Origin: Actinocrinis sp046724665
Lineage (GTDB): Bacteria > Actinomycetota > Actinomycetes > Streptomycetales > Catenulisporaceae
Direction of reading: 5' to 3'
Assembly: GCA_046724665.1 (NCBI GenBank)
Contig: JBKOWZ010000275.1
Span: 1 to 12,920, forward strand
DNA: 12,920 nucleotides
Shown: piece after piece, positions 1-6,497 of the stretch
Layout: each line of letters begins with the position of its first letter
Numbering within the stretch: position 1 is the stretch's first letter
Made by a program: the position numbers and the translations under genes
The notes under the pieces: model-generated
Database searches by the model: none
Seen by the model: the letters and a program-made list of their open reading frames with translations, nothing else
What the model was told of the DNA's origin: nothing

Positions 1-336
1 CGGGGTGGCCTCGATCAGCTCGAACGCGAGCGTGCGCGAGGCCGGGACCATGCCGCGGCGGGTCATGTCCTCGGTGAACGAGGCCAGCCTGATCTGTAGA
101 TCCATCTTGGGCTGCGCCACGAAGGTGCCCCGGCCGCGGACACGGTACAGCCGCCCCTCAGCCACCAGCTGGTTGATCGCCTGACGTACGGTCATCCGGG
201 AGAGCGCGTAACGCTCGCCGAGGTCCCGCTCGGAGGGGATCGGGGTGTCCGGCTCCAGCTCGGTGTCGATCAGGTTGATCAGGATCTCGCGCAGCTGCTG
301 GTGCTTGGGCACCGGGCTGCGGGGGCTGATCTCCAT
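1..336 (-). CDS. dasR: GntR-family (HutC/DasR/NagR-type) transcriptional regulator, C-terminal part outside the window
   Basis: The first 112 residues are present, read from the ATG at 336 to the window edge. They hold the whole winged-helix DNA-binding domain: residues about 9-75, with SERDLGERYALSRMTVRQAI and then the wing GRLYRVRGRGTFVAQPKM. These are followed by the linker ASFTEDMTRRGM, which leads into the UTRA effector domain. The pattern closely matches B. subtilis YvoA/NagR and Streptomyces DasR, which sense GlcNAc-6-P or GlcN-6-P and repress aminosugar uptake and PTS genes. The gene is divergent from nagF, and dre-like operators lie in the shared region (463-485) and before nagA, which supports a DasR-type role. 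A GAAGGA Shine-Dalgarno-like sequence lies about 11 nt before the ATG, inside a 14-bp duplicated segment. Whether this is the DasR orthologue or a paralogue cannot be decided from half the protein. Confidence 0.85.
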   Translation of the reverse strand, partial: MEISPRSPVPKHQQLREILINLIDTELEPDTPIPSERDLGERYALSRMTVRQAINQLVAEGRLYRVRGRGTFVAQPKMDLQIRLASFTEDMTRRGMVPASRTLAFELIEATP

Positions 337-344
337 CGGGGGTG

Positions 345-374
345 GTGTCCTTCGGCTGCTGTGTCCTTCGGCTG
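345..374. repeat. 14-bp tandem direct repeat in the regulator's 5' leader
   Basis: GTGTCCTTCGGCTG occurs perfectly at 345-358 and again at 361-374, a 16-bp period. Read on the minus strand, each copy contains GAAGGA. The regulator therefore has two equivalent Shine-Dalgarno-like segments, of which the copy nearer the ATG at 336 is the plausible ribosome binding site. The function of the upstream copy is unknown; it may be a simple slippage duplication. Confidence 0.6.
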
Positions 375-462
375 GGTCGTCGCGCGGGCTCGTGGCCGCC
401 CGCGGGCGTTCGCGGTGACCGGAGTCGTCTGGGCTCTGTTCCAGGCGGCCCGCTCACGCTAG

Positions 463-485
463 TGTCTGGACCGGACTAGACCACC
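463..485. promoter_or_regulatory. dre-like operator (DasR/NagR-type binding site), possibly two phased half-sites
   Basis: The 16-mer at 470-485 (ACCGGACTAGACCACC) matches the published DasR consensus ACTGGTCTAGACCACT at 13 of 16 positions, including CTAGACCAC. Immediately upstream, TGTCTGGACC (463-472) resembles the same half-site GGACTAGACC (473-482), shifted by exactly 10 bp, one helical turn. The site lies between the divergent regulator (ATG 336) and nagF (ATG 558), where it could control both. A TAGTGT sequence at 460-465 could be the nagF -10 box, but no convincing -35 is visible. Confidence 0.7.
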
Positions 486-557
486 GTGGGCCAGTTGCTG
501 TCAAGGTCCCCGACCCGAACATTTCATCCCGGCCCGTTCACCCCCTGGGGAGCGAAG

Positions 558-788
558 ATGGACAAGGCAGAGGCGATCATCGCCGGACTCGGCGGGGCCG
601 ACAACATCGTGGAGATCGAGCCCTGTATCACCCGGCTGCGCACCGTGGTGCGGGACGGGTCGAAGGTGAGCGACCTGGCGCTCAAGGCGGCCGGGGCGCA
701 CGGCGTGATGAAGGCGGGCACGGTCATCCAGGTGGTGGTCGGGCCGGAGGCGGACACCCTCTGTATGGACATCGAGGACCTGCTCTGA
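558..788 (+). CDS. nagF: PTS GlcNAc/glucose-family EIIB domain protein (NagF-like)
   Basis: A 76-aa stand-alone EIIB of the Glc superfamily. EIIB takes the phosphate from EIIA on a cysteine and passes it to the sugar as it is carried through EIIC. The active-site cysteine lies in EIEPCITRLRT (residues about 20-30), followed by the conserved LKAAGAHGVMKAG and IQVVVG. Length and sequence closely follow Streptomyces NagF, the GlcNAc EIIB, as I recall it. The ATG at 558 was chosen over the in-frame GTG at 486 because it has a GGGGAG Shine-Dalgarno at 547-552 and gives the family N-terminus (MDKAEAIIAGLGG). It is the first gene of a probable nagF-crr unit downstream of a dre-like operator. Its partner EIIC (NagE) is not in the window. 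Confidence 0.92.
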   Translation: MDKAEAIIAGLGGADNIVEIEPCITRLRTVVRDGSKVSDLALKAAGAHGVMKAGTVIQVVVGPEADTLCMDIEDLL

Positions 789-811
789 GACCCGCCGGAC
801 CTCTTGCGCAG

Positions 812-1294
812 ATGGACGCGCCGATGGACGCCGTGGACACTTCGGTCCTGCGAGTGGGCTCGCCGTTGCCCGGGACCGCGATCGCGCTCAGCGCCGTGCC
901 CGACCCGGTCTTCGCGCAGGCCATGGTCGGCCCCGGGGCCGCCGTCGATCCCGAGCGCGGCCCGCTGACCGCGGTCGCGCCGATCGCCGGGACGCTGGTC
1001 AAGCTCAAGCCGCACGCCTTCGTGATCGCCGGGCCGGACGGCCGCGGGGTGCTGGTGCACCTCGGCATCGACACGGTGAACCTGGACGGCGCGGGTTTCG
1101 AACTGCTGGCCGCCGAGGGCGCCGAGGTGCCGGCCGGCGCGCCGGTGATCCGCTGGAACCCGGCCGAGATCGAGGCCGGCGGGCTCAGCCCGATCTGCCC
1201 GGTGATCGCGCTGGACGCCGAGGCCGGCGCGGTGTCCTCAATCGCCGAAGGCGCGGTCGAGCCGGGCGCCGCGCTCTTCAGCTGGACCGCATGA
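812..1294 (+). CDS. crr: PTS glucose/GlcNAc-family EIIA component (Crr)
   Basis: A 160-aa EIIA of the Glc family, the soluble phosphocarrier between HPr and EIIB. Family landmarks are visible in order: SPLPGTAIALSAVPDPVFAQAMVGPG (written here in part: PLPGTAIALSAVPDPVF near residues 19-35), the LKPHAFVI strand (phosphate-relay histidine region), the active-site HLGIDTVNLDGAGFELL (phosphorylated His at about residue 90), and SPICPVIALDAEAG near the C-terminus. It starts 23 nt after nagF and is probably co-transcribed with it. The start is uncertain: ATG 812, ATG 824 and GTG 833 are all in frame and none has a good Shine-Dalgarno. The start used here gives an N-terminus about 15 residues longer than the Streptomyces Crr I remember. 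Confidence 0.93.
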   Translation: MDAPMDAVDTSVLRVGSPLPGTAIALSAVPDPVFAQAMVGPGAAVDPERGPLTAVAPIAGTLVKLKPHAFVIAGPDGRGVLVHLGIDTVNLDGAGFELLAAEGAEVPAGAPVIRWNPAEIEAGGLSPICPVIALDAEAGAVSSIAEGAVEPGAALFSWTA

Positions 1295-1439
1295 GCATGC
1301 ACGTGCCCTGCATCCATACCTGGTACCTACCCACGCCCACCCGGCGGAGCACGCTGTTCAAAGCGCTGTTCTCTGCGGTTGGCCGAGCACGCGTAGCATC
1401 GCCCTGTCCACCTGTGAAGTGAGGAGCCGAGGAGCCGAC

Positions 1440-1706
1440 ATGCCAGAGCGAATCGTCACCGTGGCGTCCCGCGTGGGGCTGCACGCCCGTCCGGCGGCAG
1501 TGTTCGTCAAGGCCGCGAGTGCCGCGTCCGTCCCGGTGACCATCGCCAAGGCGGGCAAGGACCCGGTCAGCGCGCGGTCGATCCTGGCCGTGCTCGGCCT
1601 GGACGTGCGCTGCGGCGACCAGGTGGTCATCGCCGCCGACGGCAACGGCGCCGAGGCGACGCTCGACGAACTCGAGGCGCTGCTGAGCGCCGACCTCGAA
1701 GGCTGA
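1440..1706 (+). CDS. ptsH: Phosphocarrier protein HPr
   Basis: An 88-aa HPr, the general PTS phosphocarrier between Enzyme I and EIIA. The active-site motif GLHARPA places the phosphorylated histidine exactly at His15, with Arg17 conserved. The second motif, VSARSILAVLGLD, carries Ser47 at the place of the regulatory Ser46 of Firmicutes HPr. Actinobacteria generally lack HPr kinase, so Ser phosphorylation should not be assumed. The ATG at 1440 has AGGAG at 1430-1434 with 5-nt spacing. An in-frame GTG at 1419 would add a non-homologous MRSRGAD and is rejected. The gene is 1 nt from ptsI, so the two are surely one operon. A 145-nt gap after crr suggests a separate or additional promoter; TAGCAT at 1394-1399 is a possible -10 box. 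Confidence 0.95.
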   Translation: MPERIVTVASRVGLHARPAAVFVKAASAASVPVTIAKAGKDPVSARSILAVLGLDVRCGDQVVIAADGNGAEATLDELEALLSADLEG

Positions 1707-1707
1707 C

Positions 1708-3381
1708 ATGGACGCTGACCTGCCGTCCACCGCCCCCGCCGACGCGCCGTCCGCCGCTGCGCTTCCCCTGTCCGGCCTAGGGGTCGGCAGCGCGACCGCG
1801 GCCGGCCCGGTCGCCCGCATGGCACCGCGCCCACCCGAACCCTCCCCCTCGGCTCGGCCGTCCGGCAACGCCGAACAAGAAGCCGGGCGAGCACACGAGG
1901 CGCTGCACTCGGTCGCCCAGGAGCTGCTGCGCCGAGCCGCCGTCGCCCGCGACGAGCTGGACCGGCCCGACGCCGCCGACATCCTCGAAGCCCAAGCGCT
2001 GATGGCCGAGGACCCGTCGCTGCTGGACGGAATAAGCACCCGCACCCAGAGCGGGCTCACCGCCGAGCGGGCCATCTTCGAGACCTTCGACGAGTATCGT
2101 TCGCTGCTGGCCGCGGCCGGCGGCTACCTGGCCGACCGGGTCGGCGACCTGGACGACCTGTCGTCACGTGCCGTCGCCGCGGCCTGCGGCGAACCGATGC
2201 CCGGCGTACCGGACCTGCCGGAGCCGTTCGTACTCGTCGCCCTCGACCTGGCGCCCGCCGACACGGCGCTGCTCGACCTGGACAAGGTGCTGGCCCTGGT
2301 CACCGAGCAGGGCGGCCCGACCAGCCACACCGCGATCCTGGCCCGGGCGCGCCGCATCCCCGCAGTAGTCGGTGTCGTCGGCGCACTCGCACTGCCCGAG
2401 GGCACGCCGGTCCTGGTAGACGCCGCAGCAGGAGCGGTGACCCCGTACCCGTCACCCGAACTCCTGGCAGCAGCGGACGAACGCAAGCGGACACGCGCGC
2501 GAGCGGCGCAGGTGACCGGCCCCGGCCGCACCGCGGACGGCGTACCGATCAGCCTGCTGGCGAACGTCGGCGGCCCCCACGACGTACCCGCCGCGCTGGC
2601 AGCAGGTGCAGAAGGCGTCGGCCTGTTCCGCACCGAGTTCCTGTACCTGGGCTCCGCGACGCCCCCCTCGCTCGAGACCCAGGTCGCGGCCTACCGAGCC
2701 GTCCTCGACGGATTCGCCGGAAAGCGCGTGGTCGTCCGCACCCTGGACGCCGGCGCGGACAAGCCGCTCCCCTTCCTCCCGCTCGGCGCGGAGCCAAACC
2801 CGGCCCTCGGCGTACGCGGCCTACGGGCGTTCCGCGGCGAGCACCAGGCGCTGCTGGACACGCAACTGGCCGCACTCGCCAAGGCGGCACAAAGCGCGCA
2901 GGCCGAACTCTGGGTGATGGCCCCGATGATCGCCGACGAGAACGACGCGGCCTGGTTCGCCGAGCAAGCGCGCAAGCACGGCATAAGCACGGTCGGCGCA
3001 ATGATCGAAGTCCCCGCGGCAGCACTCCGTGCCGATCCCCTGTTCGCACAGGTGGACTTCGTATCGCTGGGCACGAACGACCTGACCCAGTACGCACTGG
3101 CAGCAGACCGCATGCTCGGCGCCCTCGGCGCGCTCCAGGACCCCTGGCACCCGGCAGTCCTGCGCCTCATCGAACTGACCGGCGCGGCAGGCGCGGCCTG
3201 CGGCAAGCCGGTAGGCGTATGCGGCGAAGCAGCCGCCGACCCGCGCCTGGCGCCGGTACTGGTCGGCCTCGGTGTCACCTCGCTGTCCATGGCGCCCTCG
3301 GCCATCCCCGAAGTCCGCGCCGCCCTGGCCGAACACACCCTCGACCAGTGCCGCCGCCTGGCCCACGCCGCCCTCCGCTGA
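1708..3381 (+). CDS. ptsI: Phosphoenolpyruvate-protein phosphotransferase (PTS Enzyme I)
   Basis: A 557-aa Enzyme I, which autophosphorylates with PEP and phosphorylates HPr. The N-terminal phosphohistidine domain carries GGPTSHTAIL with active His207. The C-terminal PEP-binding TIM barrel shows GVGLFRTEFLYLG, VRTLDAGADKPLPF, ALGVRGLR, SLGTNDLTQYALAADR (metal/PEP site) and GVCGEAAADP with the catalytic cysteine. The length is normal for the family. The start overlaps nothing but lies only 1 nt after the ptsH stop, without its own strong Shine-Dalgarno, which suggests translational coupling. The N-terminal 50 residues are Ala/Pro/Ser-rich and the start could be a little further in. The second half uses GCA and GTA codons, and the rare ATA codon, more than its neighbours do. 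Confidence 0.96.
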   Translation: MDADLPSTAPADAPSAAALPLSGLGVGSATAAGPVARMAPRPPEPSPSARPSGNAEQEAGRAHEALHSVAQELLRRAAVARDELDRPDAADILEAQALMAEDPSLLDGISTRTQSGLTAERAIFETFDEYRSLLAAAGGYLADRVGDLDDLSSRAVAAACGEPMPGVPDLPEPFVLVALDLAPADTALLDLDKVLALVTEQGGPTSHTAILARARRIPAVVGVVGALALPEGTPVLVDAAAGAVTPYPSPELLAAADERKRTRARAAQVTGPGRTADGVPISLLANVGGPHDVPAALAAGAEGVGLFRTEFLYLGSATPPSLETQVAAYRAVLDGFAGKRVVVRTLDAGADKPLPFLPLGAEPNPALGVRGLRAFRGEHQALLDTQLAALAKAAQSAQAELWVMAPMIADENDAAWFAEQARKHGISTVGAMIEVPAAALRADPLFAQVDFVSLGTNDLTQYALAADRMLGALGALQDPWHPAVLRLIELTGAAGAACGKPVGVCGEAAADPRLAPVLVGLGVTSLSMAPSAIPEVRAALAEHTLDQCRRLAHAALR

Positions 3382-3421
3382 CGGCCCGCACAGACACCGA
3401 CGAATCCGCCGCACAACGCCA

Positions 3422-3460
3422 GGACGTCCCCGCACTCCTTTCTGGAGTGCGGGGACGTCC
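3422..3460. terminator. Perfect 17-bp stem-loop, bidirectional terminator between ptsI and groEL
   Basis: GGACGTCCCCGCACTCC (3422-3438) is the exact reverse complement of 3444-3460, separated by a 5-nt loop (TTTCT). It lies 41 nt after the ptsI stop and 29 nt beyond the groEL stop codon, so it can end transcription from both converging genes. There is no long U tract on either side, as is usual for high-GC actinomycete terminators. Confidence 0.85.
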
Positions 3461-3488
3461 GTGGATCTGACTCAGGGACTGGACCTGG

Positions 3489-5114
<1,626 letters not shown>

Positions 5115-5210
5115 TGGTACTGTCCTCCCACAGAAGGGACGTAGTCACGTGCCCCACGGGCGCCCGCGACGGCCGGTGCGTCAGGCGCACCTCACCAGTG
5201 GAAGCTGCTA

Positions 5211-5237
5211 GTAGCACTCTCTTCCGGAGAGTGCCAG
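5211..5237. promoter_or_regulatory. CIRCE element 1 (HrcA operator), proximal to groEL
   Basis: GTAGCACTC (5211-5219), a 9-nt spacer and GAGTGCCAG (5229-5237) match the CIRCE consensus TTAGCACTC-N9-GAGTGCTAA at 15 of 18 arm positions. It lies about 97 bp upstream of the groEL ATG, near or just downstream of the likely transcription start, so bound HrcA would block initiation or early elongation. It also sits at the 5' end of the mRNA, where it can fold as a hairpin. Confidence 0.88.
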
Positions 5238-5243
5238 CTCCCA

Positions 5244-5272
5244 TGATTAGCACTCGGGGGGGTTGAGTGCAA
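5244..5272 (-). promoter_or_regulatory. Candidate groEL promoter embedded in CIRCE 2
   Basis: On the minus strand TTGCAC (plus 5267-5272) and TAATCA (plus 5244-5249) are separated by 17 nt, placing both boxes inside or at the edge of CIRCE 2. The -35 is good and the -10 is poor. Overlap of the promoter with the operator would explain tight HrcA repression. The expected transcription start is near 5237, which leaves CIRCE 1 in the leader. Confidence 0.45.
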
Positions 5273-5273
5273 G
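5247..5273. promoter_or_regulatory. CIRCE element 2 (HrcA operator), distal to groEL
   Basis: TTAGCACTC (5247-5255), a 9-nt spacer and GAGTGCAAG (5265-5273) match the CIRCE consensus at 16 of 18 arm positions; the left arm is perfect. It starts 36 bp from CIRCE 1, so two HrcA dimers could bind side by side. Confidence 0.9.
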
Positions 5274-5282
5274 CCGGTCGGG

Positions 5283-5312
5283 CCCCGTGCAGGCCGGGGG
5301 CCGGGCACGGGG
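5283..5312. other. GC-rich inverted repeat upstream of the groEL promoter
   Basis: CCCCGTGC (5283-5290) pairs with GCACGGGG (5305-5312) around a 14-nt GC-rich centre that can itself form GGCC pairs. It lies between the groEL promoter region and the cold-shock gene terminator. It may reinforce that terminator or insulate groEL from read-through; no specific function is shown. Confidence 0.4.
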
Positions 5313-5323
5313 ACGACAAACGA

Positions 5324-5363
5324 AACCGGCAGGAAGCGGTCGCCTGGACCGTTCCTGCCGGTT
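5324..5363 (-). terminator. Intrinsic terminator of the cold-shock gene
   Basis: A perfect 12-bp outer stem (AACCGGCAGGAA, 5324-5335, with 5352-5363) encloses a 5-bp inner stem (CGGTC/GACCG) and a 5-nt loop, with one bulged G at 5336. On the minus strand it is followed by the T-rich TTTCGTTTGTCG (5313-5325 on the plus strand), as in a classical intrinsic terminator. It lies 75 nt beyond the csp stop and before the groEL promoter. Confidence 0.88.
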
Positions 5364-5437
5364 GCGTGCGCGGTATCGCGTCTGCCTGCTTGGACTTGCG
5401 GACCGACCGCCGAATCGAACGAATCAGCGTGCCTCGG

Positions 5438-5638
5438 TCACAGGGCGCGGACCATGTCGGCCTGCGGGCCCTTCTGTCCCTGCGAGATCTCGAACTCGAC
5501 CCGCTGCCCCTCCTCCAGGGTGCGATACCCGTCCATCTGGATCGCGCTGTAGTGGACGAAAACGTCCGCGCCACCGTCGACCGCGATGAAGCCGTAGCCC
5601 TTCTCCGCGTTGAACCACTTGACGGTGCCTTGAGCCAT
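5438..5638 (-). CDS. Cold-shock domain protein (CspA/ScoF family)
   Basis: A 66-aa single cold-shock domain, an OB fold that binds single-stranded RNA and DNA and acts as an RNA chaperone. The protein starts MAQGTVKWFNAEKGYGFI, with the RNP1-like KGYGFI, followed by DVFVHYSAI (RNP2-like) and GQRVEFEISQGQKGPQADMV. Length and sequence match the 7-kDa Streptomyces ScoF proteins. The ATG at 5638 has AAGGAG at plus 5645-5650 with a 6-nt spacer. An in-frame start at 5668 would add a non-conserved MERAGSKELG and is rejected. The gene has its own terminator and a long gene-free upstream region, so it appears to be monocistronic with a possible long 5' leader. Confidence 0.95.
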   Translation of the reverse strand: MAQGTVKWFNAEKGYGFIAVDGGADVFVHYSAIQMDGYRTLEEGQRVEFEISQGQKGPQADMVRAL

Positions 5639-5968
5639 TCCCAACTCCTTGCTGCCGGCCCTCTCCATCTATCCCGCGGGCGCGGGATTCGGGTCGTTCG
5701 TCCCCCCGCCCCCTCCGTCTCGCGAATCGAGCCAGGGCCGGTGATGACTGCTGTCGTTCTCACTCGCACCGCGCCGGTCGCGAGCCGCTGTCCTCTCAGA
5801 CATCGACTACGCTTGGCACGGCCTCGCTGAACTGTGCGACCGGCGCTGAGAGTATCCTCAACCCCCCGTGGCGCAACAGGTCACTGGGACGAAAACTCGC
5901 AGCAGGCGTCCATTTGTGCGCCATGACAAACCGCGACGAATCTTGGCGAAGCGGGCGGACGATCATGA

Positions 5969-5986
5969 AACCGTAATCAGACGGTT
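5969..5986. repeat. Inverted repeat AACCGT-N6-ACGGTT between direct GATCAT copies
   Basis: AACCGT (5969-5974) and ACGGTT (5981-5986) are perfect inverted arms around AATCAG. GATCAT occurs at 5961-5966 and again at 5990-5995, flanking the palindrome. It lies in the unusually AT-rich part of the gap and could be a repressor operator. I do not recognise the binding protein. Confidence 0.45.
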
Positions 5987-6055
5987 ACTGATCATCTCAC
6001 TCGGTGGACACCTCTGGTAAGGGGCGCGGGGCCTGACGGCTCCGCCGGCCCGGAG

Positions 6056-6081
6056 GCGCACCGACCAGACGGTCCGGGCGC
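6056..6081. terminator. Imperfect hairpin, possible terminator of the metM-metO unit
   Basis: GCGC-A-CCGACC (6056-6066), the loop AGAC and GGTC-C-GG-GCGC (6071-6081) form a 10-bp stem with one bulge on each side. It lies about 95 nt beyond the metO stop, without a U tract. A terminator is expected here because the next gene (csp) has its own promoter region, but the assignment is tentative. Confidence 0.35.
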
Positions 6082-6175
6082 GTCCGTGAAAAATTCTGGG
6101 GGCCACTCTTGACAGCGGTCAGCCTAACAGCCTCTGCGGCCGGCCGATCGCGGGGGGTCGGGTCGGCGGCGGCGG

Positions 6176-6457
6176 TCAACAACAGCCGCCCGCCACCGCC
6201 GGGATGATGGAGATGGCGGCGCCGTCCTTGGTCGCGGTGGCCAGGCCGTCGGCGAAGCGGACGTCGTCGTCGTCCACGTACACGTTCACGAAGCGGCGCA
6301 GCTTGCCGGAGTCGTCGAGCACCCGGGCCCGGATGCCGGGATGCGCGCTCTCCAGCGCGTCGATCACCTCGGCCAGGCTCGCGCCCTCGGCGGTCACCTC
6401 GGCGGCGCCGCTGGTGTAGGTGCGCAGGATGGTCGGGATGCGGACGGTGACGGCCAT
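6176..6457 (-). CDS. metO: MoaD/ThiS/CysO-family sulfur-carrier protein, probable MetO, with a Gly-Gly-Cys-Cys C-terminus
   Basis: A 93-aa ubiquitin-like (beta-grasp) protein. It resembles M. tuberculosis CysO over its whole length: VTVRIPTILR, GKLRRFVNVYVDDDDVRF, GLATATKDG and IIPAVAGG. Family members are adenylated on the C-terminal glycine, converted to a thiocarboxylate and donate sulfide to a PLP enzyme. Here the GG is at residues 90-91 and is followed by Cys92-Cys93, so the protein as encoded is not ready for activation. The ATG at 6457 has GGAG 9 nt upstream and gives exactly the CysO length; a GTG at 6472 is less likely. It lies 40 nt behind the threonine-synthase-like gene and SAM riboswitch. 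That context favours the MetO role (homocysteine synthesis) over molybdopterin or thiamine. Confidence 0.85.
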   Translation of the reverse strand: MAVTVRIPTILRTYTSGAAEVTAEGASLAEVIDALESAHPGIRARVLDDSGKLRRFVNVYVDDDDVRFADGLATATKDGAAISIIPAVAGGCC

Positions 6458-6497
6458 GGCTGCCGACTCCACTTCTCTGCTCTGGTACGTCGTCTGG

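Larger units (their letters stand above)
5639..6175. other. 537-nt gene-free region upstream of the cold-shock gene and downstream of metO
   Basis: No convincing gene was found on either strand. It holds a possible minus-strand promoter, TTGCGC (5871-5876) with 16 nt to TACTCT (5849-5854), which would give csp a leader of about 200 nt. It also holds an inverted repeat at 5969-5986 and an imperfect hairpin at 6056-6081. The stretch 5880-6000 is clearly less GC-rich than its surroundings. A plus-strand TTGACA at 6109-6114 has no matching -10 box and no gene to serve. Confidence 0.5.

Noticed and set aside
1319..1334. CCTGGTACCTACCCAC as a third dre-like site before ptsH
   Set aside because: It keeps only CTGGT and ACC, 8 of 16 consensus positions, and has none of the central CTAG; the match is too weak beside the two sites accepted.
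5922..5975. Short plus-strand peptide frame (17 codons) in the csp-metO gap
   Set aside because: It has no Shine-Dalgarno and no downstream plus-strand gene that a leader peptide could regulate.
6109..6114. TTGACA as a -35 promoter box
   Set aside because: No -10 sequence lies at 16-19 nt, and no plus-strand gene follows.
5997..6182. 61-codon minus-strand frame after metO
   Set aside because: It is Pro/Arg-rich, lacks a ribosome binding site, overlaps the probable metO terminator region and shows no family resemblance.
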